Below are positions 34,946-43,256 of a stretch of 61,683 nucleotides of DNA, in pieces (position 1 is the first letter of the stretch; each line of letters begins with the position of its first letter). The stretch covers positions 1 to 61,683 of the forward strand of contig JAIKZO010000083.1 of assembly GCA_024682115.1 (NCBI GenBank). Direction: 5' to 3'. The position numbers and the translations under genes were made by a program. This stretch comes from Lachnospiraceae bacterium. GTDB taxonomy: Bacteria; Bacillota; Clostridia; Lachnospirales; Lachnospiraceae. Below the pieces are notes generated by a model. It saw nothing but the letters and a program-made list of their open reading frames with translations, was not told where the DNA came from and made no database searches.

Positions 34946-35947
34946 TCACCTGCTGTAGGTAACGTTGCCGTTCATATCGGTAAAGACCGCGTAAACGTCC
35001 GGACGATGTTCGCTCAGGAACTCTTTTGCTTTTTGACTTCCGAGTATGAAACAGAGCGTTGAAAGAGCATCGCCGTCGATACTTTTTTTCGATACGATGG
35101 TTACCATGGAAAGGTCGCTTTCGGCGGGATATCCGTCAGATAAGGACAGGATATGATGATACCGTTTTCCGTCCTTTTCAAAAAATCTTTCATAGTTTCC
35201 GGAAGATACTATGCTGACATCGGATTCGCCAAGGACTGTCCTGGGACGTCCGTTCGGATCGAGGGGATCTTTTAATCCTATCTCAAAATCGTTTCCGTTC
35301 TTGCTGCCGATAAGGAGAACATTTCCGCCGAGGTTTATCACGGCCGAACCGATCTTTTCGCTCAACATATATTCCTTAAGACGATCGGCGATATAACCTT
35401 TGGCTATAAAACCGAGATCAAGGGCGGCTTCGGGGTTTAAAAGACGCACCGTGTCGTTTTCGAGGATGACCCCCGTATAGTCAACCGTAGACAGAGCGTT
35501 TTCGATCTCTTCTTCAGAGGGTATCCTGTTTTCTTCGGATGATCCGATGTTCCAAAGGATGCTGAGACGTCCGACCGTAGGATCTACGATTCCGGATGAA
35601 AGCTTTGCATAGCCTATCGCTTCGGTTAAAAGCTCAATCGTTTCGGGCGATACGGTTACCGCGTTCCCGTTTGCCCGGTTGATCCTGCTTATATCGGAAT
35701 CTTCAACGGTTCTTGAGAAAAGACCTTCATAGTGAGCCATGAGATCGAAACATTTGCTTATTATCCGGTCGGATTCTTCTTTGGGGATGTCATCATATAT
35801 GCTGATGTCTACGATGGTATCAAAAAAGATCCCGGTCCTTGAATAGGGTTCGTTTTTTCGGGCACAGGAGCATAAAGACAGGACCGTTAAGATGGTAACG
35901 GCAGTTATAATGATGATCGATCTTTTGTGTAAACAGTTCTTTTTCAT
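34946..35947 (-). CDS. apbE: FAD:protein FMN transferase (ApbE), lipoprotein
   Basis: A 333-residue exported flavin transferase that attaches FMN to threonine in S/TGAT motifs. The start at 35947 gives a lipoprotein signal (MKK, lipobox LCSC). Family motifs include FFDTIVDISIYDD, LDLGFIAKGYIADRLKEY and GDALSTLCFILG. RnfD and RnfG, encoded just beyond on the other strand, both carry its target motif, so they are the likely substrates. The ATG lacks a close ribosome binding site; it may be coupled to a short upstream frame (see 35944-35979). Confidence 0.94.
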   Translation of the reverse strand: MKKNCLHKRSIIIITAVTILTVLSLCSCARKNEPYSRTGIFFDTIVDISIYDDIPKEESDRIISKCFDLMAHYEGLFSRTVEDSDISRINRANGNAVTVSPETIELLTEAIGYAKLSSGIVDPTVGRLSILWNIGSSEENRIPSEEEIENALSTVDYTGVILENDTVRLLNPEAALDLGFIAKGYIADRLKEYMLSEKIGSAVINLGGNVLLIGSKNGNDFEIGLKDPLDPNGRPRTVLGESDVSIVSSGNYERFFEKDGKRYHHILSLSDGYPAESDLSMVTIVSKKSIDGDALSTLCFILGSQKAKEFLSEHRPDVYAVFTDMNGNVTYSR

Positions 35948-35979
35948 AGAATAAATAAATTGACCGGCCTTCCGGTCAT
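35944..35979 (-). promoter_or_regulatory. Palindrome and possible 11-codon upstream frame before apbE
   Basis: TGACCGG (35961-35967) and CCGGTCA (35972-35978) form a perfect inverted repeat with a 4-base gap. On the minus strand, ATG at 35979 opens an 11-codon frame whose TGA overlaps the apbE ATG as ATGA. The palindrome may be an operator in this divergent region or a leader hairpin. Confidence 0.4.
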
Positions 35980-36028
35980 ATCTTTTTCGCAATAAGTATA
36001 TAAGAATAAAAACAAAAAGGAAAGCGAT

Positions 36029-37177
36029 ATGGGTAAAAGGAAATACAATGATGATGATTTCAATAATGAACATCATGCATTCTCTTTCCCGGTGATGGTG
36101 ACTACCGCAATAGTTTCGGGAGTCATCCTGGTGATATTGCTCGTTGTCCTTGCAACAAATAAGACCAATTCCGGGCGATACAATCGAAAAAACACACAGC
36201 TCCTCAATCAGATGCAGGCCACTCCCGAATCGGGTGCGGTGACAGAAGCATATGATAACGGAGAAAAGGATATAGAAAAACTTTATGAAGAGGGTAAATT
36301 ACGGGCTGAGGATCTTGATATCTGGGATATGTACAGCGACGATCCCAATGGCGGTATTCCTAACCCGGATGCTTCGGAAAACACCCCGGAACCTTCGGCT
36401 ACCCCGGGTGAAGAGGAAGCTTCTCCGTCACCTTCTCACTCTCCGGGATCGATACTTGAAGGATACGAACTGGTCGACGGGATAAATACCAATACCGTTG
36501 ATTTTAAGGCACTTAAACTTGTAGATAATAAAATGTCATATTCCGTTAACGGACGGAAAGTATCCCAGCTGGGAGCGATGATAAGTGCCGATAACGGAAA
36601 CATAGATTTCTATACGCTGAAGAGTAACGGTGTGAGCTTTGTGATGATCAAAGTTGGAAGCCGGGGATATGACAGCGGTATCATAAATGAGGATGTGAAT
36701 TTCGAACAGAACATCAAGGGTGCGACAGAGGCAGGACTCGGAATAGGATTATATTTCGAATCCAGAGCCGTTAATGTAAGGGAAGCGATCGAAGAAGCAG
36801 ACTTTGTTGCAAGCCGTGCATATGATTACAGGATCACATATCCGGTCGCCTATGTGTTCGGAGGAAAGATATTTGACAGCACAAGGACCGATTCGTTAAG
36901 CGAAAAACAGCTTACCGAGATAGCGGATACTTTCCTTGCACAGGTAAAACTGAACGGGTATACGCCGATATTGTACGGGACCGGAAAGTTCCTGCTTTAC
37001 GATATAGACGAAAAAACTCTGCTCAGACTCTATGATGTATTTTTGAGTGATGATGATCCCGTTTCGGAGTTTCCTTACCAGTTCAAACTGTGGAGATATA
37101 CTTCGGACGTGAGCATAAAAGGTATGGAAAAGCCGGGCGATTACGTGATGAGCCTCGTTGATTATGCCGGCAGATAA
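36029..37177 (+). CDS. Membrane-anchored GH25-like protein lacking catalytic acids
   Basis: A 382-residue protein with a short cytoplasmic start, one membrane helix (residues 22-42), a low-complexity Pro/Ser/Glu spacer (about 95-145) and a C-terminal domain resembling GH25 muramidases: SFVMIKVGSRGYDSG, NFEQNIKGATEAGLGIGLYF and FKLWRYTSD. In active GH25 enzymes the first motif is DVS and the core has D-x-E. Here these positions read MIS (184-186) and VFG (276-278), so the catalytic acids are gone. It may bind peptidoglycan or act as a scaffold. The ribosome binding site is AAGGAAAG. Confidence 0.72.
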   Translation: MGKRKYNDDDFNNEHHAFSFPVMVTTAIVSGVILVILLVVLATNKTNSGRYNRKNTQLLNQMQATPESGAVTEAYDNGEKDIEKLYEEGKLRAEDLDIWDMYSDDPNGGIPNPDASENTPEPSATPGEEEASPSPSHSPGSILEGYELVDGINTNTVDFKALKLVDNKMSYSVNGRKVSQLGAMISADNGNIDFYTLKSNGVSFVMIKVGSRGYDSGIINEDVNFEQNIKGATEAGLGIGLYFESRAVNVREAIEEADFVASRAYDYRITYPVAYVFGGKIFDSTRTDSLSEKQLTEIADTFLAQVKLNGYTPILYGTGKFLLYDIDEKTLLRLYDVFLSDDDPVSEFPYQFKLWRYTSDVSIKGMEKPGDYVMSLVDYAGR

Positions 37178-37196
37178 GAAAAGGAGGGGGAACAAA

Positions 37197-39221
37197 ATGA
37201 TAATTTATGTTGATGCAGCTGCATTAAGAGACGGAGACGGAACAAAGGAAAAACCGTTCAAAAAGATCGGGGATGCAGCCTATATCGCAAAACCGGGCGA
37301 TGAGGTCATCGTTAAAAGCGGCGTTTACAGGGAATACGTGGATCCGAGATTCACGGGAAATGCAGATGAGAGGATCACATACAGGAGTGAAGAAAAACTC
37401 GGTGCGGTGATCACGGGTGCCGAGCTTCTTACGGGCTGGACAAAGCATGAAGGGACCGTATGGACCGCAAGCGTGGATAACACATTGTTCGGCGATTATA
37501 ATCCGTATACAACCTATGTATACGGCGACTGGTATTTTGCCGGAAGGACAAAGCATACCGGATGCGTTTATATCAACGATAAGATGATGTATGAAGCATC
37601 AAGCGTAGAAGAATGTATCAAGGCACCGTTGTCGGAGACCTCATGGGAACCCGAGTTTTCCAAATACAGATGGTATGCCGAGCAGAAAGACGGCAAGACT
37701 GTTTTTTACGCCAACTTTCAGGATAAGGATCCGAATGCCGAGACAATTGAGATTAACGTAAGGCGCAGATGTTTCATGCCTTCAAAGACAAGGATAGGAT
37801 ATATCACGGTCAGTGGATTTAAGATCTGTAAGGCAGCCACAACATGGGCTCCTCCGGCCGCTTTCCAGGACGGAATGATAGGGCCTCACTGGTCTAAAGG
37901 ATGGATCATCGAAGACTGCGATATCAGCAACAGTAAGTGTGCCGGAATAAGCGTCGGAAAATATCTGGATCCTCAGAACGATCATTACTTTACTTATAAA
38001 CATGTTAAGAGTCCCACACAGATGGAAAGAGATGCCGTTTGTAAGGGACAGTACCACGGATGGCTCAAGGAAAAAGTCGGAAGCCATATCATCCGCAGGA
38101 ACAACATACATCACTGTGAACAGGGCGGTATCATCGGACGTATGGGCGGCGTATTCTCCCTTATCGAGGATAACCATATACATCACATAAATAATATGAT
38201 GGAACTCGGAGGTGCGGAGATAGCAGGTATCAAGCTTCACGCAGCCATAGATGTCACGATGCGCCGTAACTATATCCATCACTGCACGATGGGTATATGG
38301 ACAGACTGGGAGGCACAGGGAACCAGGATATCCCAGAATCTGATGCATGACAATCAGATGCCTTCGTTTGCCAGACAGCTTAAGGGCGGAATGATGAGCC
38401 AGGATATATTCGTTGAAGTAGGACACGGCCCGACACTCATCGATAACAATATCCTTATGTCGGATGTTTCATTAAGGATGGCTACTGAGGGTCTTGCTCT
38501 CGTACATAATCTTTTGTGCGGATCGTTCACTTCCGTCGGAACCGGTGTTGACAGCATGGTGGAAGGAAAGCTCCGTCAGCGTTATACACCTTATCATATC
38601 CCGCACAGAACGGAAGTCATGGGCTTTATGACAATACTCCACGGAGACGACCGTTTCTACAATAATATCTTTGTTCAGAAGTGGCCGGACGATGATTTTG
38701 TGATAATGAGCGACTCAAGGGAAGGCATGAAGTTCTCCGAGAACCGTCAGGTCGGAACCCACGTTATGGATGAGTATCCTACATATGATGAATGGATATC
38801 TCATTTTGATATGGATAGTGAGACGCCTGACATGGGTAAGCTTGAGAGGTATCATTTCAGCTCGCTCCCTGTCTGGTCGGAAGGAAATGTATATCTTAAC
38901 GGGGCGAAGGCTTATAAGAATGAAAAGGGTTCGCTGATAAACAACACGGATAAGGTAAGTGTAGAGATAGAGTTAAAAGACGGGAAACCGGTTCTTAAAA
39001 CAGATCTTTATAAACTTTTAAAAGACTTTGAGGTTCCGATGGTAAATTCGGATGTGCTCGGGGAAGCTTTTGAACCCGAACAGAGATATGAGAATCCTGA
39101 CGGAAGCGATATCGTCTTTGACAGGGACTTCAGGGGAGATCACAGAGGAACCAAGGTAATACCCGGACCGTTTGCTGCACCTTCGGATGAATTCGAAGGA
39201 TTATGGGGAACAGAAGTATAA
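37197..39221 (+). CDS. Beta-xylosidase, glycoside hydrolase family 120
   Basis: A 674-residue right-handed beta-helix enzyme that closely resembles GH120 beta-xylosidases such as XylC of Thermoanaerobacterium. Shared stretches include GDEVIVKSGVYREYV, INVRRRCFMPS, WSKGWIIED and GIKLHAAIDVTMRRN. From the XylC structure, the nucleophile corresponds to Asp370 in TDWEAQGTR and the acid/base to Glu407 in FVEVGHG; a roughly 14-residue insertion lies between them. There is no signal peptide, so it should act on imported xylo-oligosaccharides. The ATG at 37197 follows AAGGAGGGGG. It starts 19 bases after the GH25-like gene. Confidence 0.88.
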   Translation: MIIYVDAAALRDGDGTKEKPFKKIGDAAYIAKPGDEVIVKSGVYREYVDPRFTGNADERITYRSEEKLGAVITGAELLTGWTKHEGTVWTASVDNTLFGDYNPYTTYVYGDWYFAGRTKHTGCVYINDKMMYEASSVEECIKAPLSETSWEPEFSKYRWYAEQKDGKTVFYANFQDKDPNAETIEINVRRRCFMPSKTRIGYITVSGFKICKAATTWAPPAAFQDGMIGPHWSKGWIIEDCDISNSKCAGISVGKYLDPQNDHYFTYKHVKSPTQMERDAVCKGQYHGWLKEKVGSHIIRRNNIHHCEQGGIIGRMGGVFSLIEDNHIHHINNMMELGGAEIAGIKLHAAIDVTMRRNYIHHCTMGIWTDWEAQGTRISQNLMHDNQMPSFARQLKGGMMSQDIFVEVGHGPTLIDNNILMSDVSLRMATEGLALVHNLLCGSFTSVGTGVDSMVEGKLRQRYTPYHIPHRTEVMGFMTILHGDDRFYNNIFVQKWPDDDFVIMSDSREGMKFSENRQVGTHVMDEYPTYDEWISHFDMDSETPDMGKLERYHFSSLPVWSEGNVYLNGAKAYKNEKGSLINNTDKVSVEIELKDGKPVLKTDLYKLLKDFEVPMVNSDVLGEAFEPEQRYENPDGSDIVFDRDFRGDHRGTKVIPGPFAAPSDEFEGLWGTEV

Positions 39222-39231
39222 GAAAGAAAAA

Positions 39232-39270
39232 ACGGACTTTCGCTCATTGCGGGCGAAAGTCCGTGATCTT
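39232..39270. terminator. Terminator shared by the xylosidase and AP2-like genes
   Basis: A 12-bp stem, ACGGACTTTCGC (39232-39243) with GCGAAAGTCCGT (39253-39264), A-rich on the left and TCTTTTT on the right. It overlaps the last codons of the minus-strand gene. Confidence 0.85.
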
Positions 39271-40044
39271 TTTGGCTACCTGTACTTCCGAGTAGATCCT
39301 TGCATATTCGGAAGCGGGGATGTCTACAAGATAGTTTGGCGCGAACTTTTTTTTCACACCGTGTGATCTAAGTATATCGATGGCTTTGTTATAAGCTATG
39401 GCGGCTTCGGCTTCGGAAGAATATCTTCCTATGGTGTAGTTGCCGATGATGTGGATCCTGGCGGTGTATCTCATTCCTTTTTTCGTCATCTTGGAAGTTA
39501 CGCCGTGATATGAATTTATGATCTTGATATTGTCGTATCTGAAATCCAGATTGTCGCCGTTCTTAAATATGAAATCCCTGCCTTCCACGGCATAATTCTT
39601 GATGCCGTATCTGTTGAGGATATTGACCTGCATTCCGTAATCGGCCACAAAGAAATGTCTTCCCCGCTGCATGATCTGTTTTTTTGAATAGTAGAAAAGA
39701 TCATCGGTGGAGAACTTAAGAACATTTCCGACTCCGAGGTGATACTCGAAATAATTGGGGCGAAGATAAACAGGGGCCGTGATATAAAGGTCGTTATCCC
39801 TGAAATTGATCAGGATCACCCATTTTCTGTAATCAAGGATCCGATCTTCGTTATAATCCGCCAGTGTCATATCCTTTTTGGTAAGAAGGATAGCGGCTTC
39901 CCAATATGCCTGATGTGCATCGAAGGGTGAGTCGTACGAACCCAGGGATATATGTTTGTTGCGATGTGTGATGGAAGAACGGTAGTATACGGTCCCATCC
40001 TTTTTTTTGGCGGGACATACACCTCTTAAGTTTCCTTTGGCCAT
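39244..40044 (-). CDS. AP2-like DNA-binding protein with HNH-endonuclease remnant
   Basis: A 266-residue basic protein. Residues 6-55 and 179-226 each look like an AP2-type DNA-binding domain: a three-strand beta segment (YYRSSITHRNKHISLGSYDS; RYTARIHIIGNYTIGRYSSE) followed by an alanine-rich helix (DAHQAYWEAAIL; AEAAIAYNKAIDIL). Between them, NGDNLDFRYDNIKIIN (162-177) resembles the last part of HNH-type homing endonucleases (NGDxLDNRxENLxxV), but the catalytic histidine pair is not seen. It looks like a homing-endonuclease derivative kept as a DNA-binding protein. The ribosome binding site is AGAGG. Confidence 0.7.
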   Translation of the reverse strand: MAKGNLRGVCPAKKKDGTVYYRSSITHRNKHISLGSYDSPFDAHQAYWEAAILLTKKDMTLADYNEDRILDYRKWVILINFRDNDLYITAPVYLRPNYFEYHLGVGNVLKFSTDDLFYYSKKQIMQRGRHFFVADYGMQVNILNRYGIKNYAVEGRDFIFKNGDNLDFRYDNIKIINSYHGVTSKMTKKGMRYTARIHIIGNYTIGRYSSEAEAAIAYNKAIDILRSHGVKKKFAPNYLVDIPASEYARIYSEVQVAKKITDFRPQ

Positions 40045-40079
40045 TTACGTACCTCTTTGATACTTTCTAGCATGATGAT

Positions 40080-40109
40080 ATTTTATCATATATACCATAG
40101 TTCTGCCAA
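40080..40109 (-). promoter_or_regulatory. Promoter of the AP2-like gene
   Basis: On the minus strand: TTGGCA (40109-40104), 18-base spacer, TAAAAT (40085-40080), about 35 bases before the ATG. Confidence 0.55.
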
Positions 40110-40130
40110 TTATATCGGCCTATAGTGCTA

Positions 40131-40159
40131 TTGTACGTATTCAGTGTTTGTGTTAAAAT
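40131..40159 (+). promoter_or_regulatory. Promoter of thrC
   Basis: TTGTAC at 40131-40136, 17-base spacer, TAAAAT at 40154-40159. It lies back to back with the AP2 promoter. Confidence 0.7.
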
Positions 40160-40186
40160 CAATAGTTGATTAATTAGGAGATAAAA

Positions 40187-41674
40187 ATGAGCGTAGAGTA
40201 TTTTTCCACAAGAACAAAAGGGGATGGGATAACCGCCTCAAAAGCGATCCTTAAAGGATTATCCGATGACGGAGGATTGTTCGTCCCTTCATATATACCG
40301 AAGTTTGAAAGCACCCTTGAAGATATGTCGAAGATGTCTTACAGGGAGCTGGCATATGAGATAATGAGGCTTTATTTTTCGGATTTTACGGAAGATGAGC
40401 TAAAGAACTGTATCGAAAAAGCATACGATGATAAGTTTGATACCGAGTCGATTGCTCCGCTTGTAAGTGCGGGCGGTGCATATTATCTTGAACTTTTTCA
40501 CGGGGCCACGATAGCTTTTAAGGATATGGCCTTATCCATACTTCCTCACCTGCTCACGACTTCCGCAAAAAAGAATGACATTAAGAACGAGATAGTGATC
40601 CTTACCGCAACTTCAGGTGACACGGGTAAGGCTGCGCTTGCCGGGTTCGCGGATGTTCCCGGGACCAGGATCATCGTTTTTTATCCCAAGAACGGAGTTT
40701 CCGCGATACAGGAAAAGCAGATGGTCACGCAGAAGGGATCAAATGTTAACGTGGTAGGTATCACGGGAAATTTCGACGATGCTCAGACCGGTGTCAAAAA
40801 GATGTTCAACGACAAGGAACTTGCCGGACTTCTCAATGAAAAGGGATTTCAGTTTTCTTCGGCAAATTCCATAAACATCGGACGACTCGTTCCTCAGATC
40901 GTGTACTATGTATATGCGTATGTAACGCTTCTTAAGGAAGAGAAGATAAAGGACGGTGAACTTATAAACGTTGTTGTTCCCACAGGTAATTTCGGGAACA
41001 TACTTGCCGCGTTTTATGCAAAGAACATGGGAGTTCCCATAGATAAGCTCATTTGTGCGTCTAATGAGAACAAGGTTCTTTTCGATTTCTTCAAGACCGG
41101 TGAATACGACAGGAACAGGGAATTCAAGCTCACGAGTTCTCCTTCAATGGATATCCTTATCTCAAGCAACCTTGAGAGGCTCATATATTTCATCGCAGGC
41201 AACGATCCGGTAAGGAACGCCTCACTTATGGAAATGCTTTCCAAAGAGGGCAGGTATTCCATAGATGATGAAATGAAAAAGCGTCTTTCTTCTTTTGAAG
41301 GCGGTTATGCTACCGAAGAAGAAACATTAAAGGAGATCCATGATCTTTATGACAGCACGGGTTATGTTCTCGATACGCATACGGCCGTTGCCTCCTGCGT
41401 ATACCGTAAATACAAAAAGGACACAGCCGATGACAAGACCACTGTCATAGCTTCGACAGCCAGTCCTTACAAATTCACGAACAGTGTTATGAAGGCTATC
41501 GCACCGGATGTTACAGGAAAAGATGATTTCGAGCTTGCGGACAACCTCTGCAGGATATCGAACGTTCCGGTTCCAAAAGCGGTTGAAGAGATAAGGAATG
41601 CACCGGTACTTCACGATATCGTGTGTGATAAGGACGAAATGAAAGAAACAGTTATGAAACTGCTTGGGATATAG
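40187..41674 (+). CDS. thrC: Threonine synthase
   Basis: A 495-residue PLP enzyme of the long (fungal/enterobacterial) type that converts O-phosphohomoserine to threonine. It begins EYFSTRTKGDGITASKAILK and carries the PLP-lysine motif ATIAFKDMALS, the serine/threonine-rich TATSGDTGKAALAGF phosphate loop, and VPTGNFGNILAA. Ribosome binding site AGGAG. No other threonine pathway genes are present in the window. Confidence 0.96.
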   Translation: MSVEYFSTRTKGDGITASKAILKGLSDDGGLFVPSYIPKFESTLEDMSKMSYRELAYEIMRLYFSDFTEDELKNCIEKAYDDKFDTESIAPLVSAGGAYYLELFHGATIAFKDMALSILPHLLTTSAKKNDIKNEIVILTATSGDTGKAALAGFADVPGTRIIVFYPKNGVSAIQEKQMVTQKGSNVNVVGITGNFDDAQTGVKKMFNDKELAGLLNEKGFQFSSANSINIGRLVPQIVYYVYAYVTLLKEEKIKDGELINVVVPTGNFGNILAAFYAKNMGVPIDKLICASNENKVLFDFFKTGEYDRNREFKLTSSPSMDILISSNLERLIYFIAGNDPVRNASLMEMLSKEGRYSIDDEMKKRLSSFEGGYATEEETLKEIHDLYDSTGYVLDTHTAVASCVYRKYKKDTADDKTTVIASTASPYKFTNSVMKAIAPDVTGKDDFELADNLCRISNVPVPKAVEEIRNAPVLHDIVCDKDEMKETVMKLLGI

Positions 41675-41695
41675 GATTTTTTCGGAGGAAAAACT

Positions 41696-43030
41696 ATGAA
41701 ACACATCCTGATGGTAGATGATGTTGCTACAAATCTTATATGTGCCGCGGAAGTATTGAGGGAAGATTATGAAGTATCGACAGCCAAGTCGGGAAGACAG
41801 GCTCTGCTGATGCTTAACGAAATGACACCGGACCTTATAATGCTTGATATAAACATGCCGCAGATGGACGGGTACGAGGTTTTTGACAAACTCCAGGCCA
41901 ATCCCGACTGGGCAAATATTCCGGTCATTTTTCTGACCGCAGAGTCCGATATGACAAAAGAAGTCAAGGGATTGTCGATGGGAGCCATGGATTTTATAAG
42001 GAAACCCTTTGATCCCCAGGTGATGAAGACCAGGATCGACAAAGTCCTTTCTTTATATGATCAGAGGATGGAACTCGAGGGTGCGGCAAAGCGTGATTCC
42101 CTTACAAATCTTTCCACCAGAAAGACTCTTGAGGAAAACATGTCAAAGCCAGAGTGTGACAACGGATTTTTCCTTATCCTCGATCTTGATAATTTCAAGA
42201 AGGTCAATGATTCATACGGGCATATCGTAGGAGATGCCGTTTTGGTCAAGCTGGCTGCGGTATTCGAGGAAGTTGTCGGAACGAGAGATCGTGTCTGCAG
42301 ACTCGGAGGAGATGAATTTGCGATATTCCTTCCCGGTGATATAGACAGAGAGGAAGTTAAGAACATAGTCAGAAGACTTATTGCCACTTCCGAATTTGAG
42401 ATCGGAAATCTTATCGCCGACTATTCCGATTTCAAGGTATCCGTTTCGGTAGGCATTTCGTGCAAACCTTCCGACGCCAAGGATTTCCAGGAACTGTACG
42501 GCATGGCCGACAAGGCTTTGTACTATGTCAAGCAGAACGGAAAGCGCGGGTATCATTTCTATGATACGATGGCCATGAATAAAGACGAGATCGATGCTGA
42601 AAACAATATGATCGATCTTATCCAGCTTCAGAGACTCATTTCCGAGACCGAATCCGGCGGCGGAGCTTATAATGTCGAATACGAAGGCTTTAAGAGGATA
42701 TACCGTTTCGTTTCACGCTGCATGGACAGAAAGAATCAGGATGTACAGATAGTCCTTTTTACCATCCAGGGTGTTGATATGAACGCCATTGATTATGATA
42801 ACGATATAATGAATGTTCTTACCGAGGCCATCAAGACTTCGCTTAGAAGAGGCGATGTGGCTACGATATGCGGTAAAGGACAGTATGTTGTGATCTTAAT
42901 GGATGCGAACGAGGAGAACGGCATAAAGGTTGCGGACAGGATAAAAGAGCACTTCCATGAGACCATTGAAAACAAGGAAATAACCCTGAAATACGAAATG
43001 AAATCAGTAGAAGGCGGCGCCGGGAAATAA
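41696..43030 (+). CDS. Response regulator with GGDEF diguanylate cyclase and a degenerate third domain
   Basis: A 444-residue protein. Residues 1-118 form a receiver domain (MVDD, phosphoacceptor in IMLDINMPQMDG, then LTAESD and FIRKPF). Residues 135-285 form a GGDEF domain with RDSLTNLSTRKTLEE, DLDNFKKVNDSYGH and intact GGDEF, so it should make cyclic-di-GMP. After about residue 310 a further domain (YRFVSRCMDRKN, VATICGKGQYVVILM) resembles a GGDEF fold whose signature has decayed to GKGQY. No paired kinase is adjacent. It lies 21 bases after thrC and ends in a terminator. Confidence 0.93.
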   Translation: MKHILMVDDVATNLICAAEVLREDYEVSTAKSGRQALLMLNEMTPDLIMLDINMPQMDGYEVFDKLQANPDWANIPVIFLTAESDMTKEVKGLSMGAMDFIRKPFDPQVMKTRIDKVLSLYDQRMELEGAAKRDSLTNLSTRKTLEENMSKPECDNGFFLILDLDNFKKVNDSYGHIVGDAVLVKLAAVFEEVVGTRDRVCRLGGDEFAIFLPGDIDREEVKNIVRRLIATSEFEIGNLIADYSDFKVSVSVGISCKPSDAKDFQELYGMADKALYYVKQNGKRGYHFYDTMAMNKDEIDAENNMIDLIQLQRLISETESGGGAYNVEYEGFKRIYRFVSRCMDRKNQDVQIVLFTIQGVDMNAIDYDNDIMNVLTEAIKTSLRRGDVATICGKGQYVVILMDANEENGIKVADRIKEHFHETIENKEITLKYEMKSVEGGAGK

Positions 43031-43044
43031 ACCGGCGCTTTTTG
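43017..43044 (+). terminator. Terminator at the end of the GGDEF gene
   Basis: GCGCCGG (43017-43023) pairs with CCGGCGC (43032-43038), followed by TTTTT. The stop codon lies in the loop. Confidence 0.85.
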
Positions 43045-43057
43045 TGCAAATGTCTCG

Positions 43058-43134
43058 ATCAGTCACGGGGACGGTTCTTTTGACTTGTTGAAATAAGTCA
43101 AAAGAACCGTCCCCATGACTGCCCCGTGACTGAT
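43058..43134. repeat. Compound palindromic repeat (REP-like)
   Basis: Arms 43061-43086 and 43095-43120 are inverted repeats of 26 bases with one mismatch around an 8-base loop; the inner 20 are perfect (43067-43086 with 43095-43114). An outer pair, 43058-43070 and 43122-43134, is a perfect 13-base inverted repeat that competes with the first. The motif GGGGACGGTTCTTTTGAC looks like a dispersed repeat known from many bacterial genomes. It falls between the terminator of one gene and the pckA promoter. Confidence 0.75.
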
Positions 43135-43158
43135 TCCCCAGACTTCAACAGAAATACA

Positions 43159-43187
43159 TTGTCAAAGCGCCTTCGACATGTTAAAAT
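43159..43187 (+). promoter_or_regulatory. Promoter of pckA
   Basis: TTGTCA at 43159-43164, 17-base spacer, TAAAAT at 43182-43187. Confidence 0.7.
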
Positions 43188-43199
43188 ATTATCCGGTCA

Positions 43200-43220
43200 G
43201 TTCATGGGTAACCATTGAAC
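43200..43220 (+). promoter_or_regulatory. Hairpin/inverted repeat in the pckA leader
   Basis: GTTCATGG (43200-43207) pairs with CCATTGAAC (43212-43220) with one bulged base. It lies just past the predicted transcription start, so it may be an operator or a 5' stabilising hairpin. Confidence 0.45.
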
Positions 43221-43256
43221 ATATAAACAAAATTCTTAAAGAAAGAGGTACAAGGT

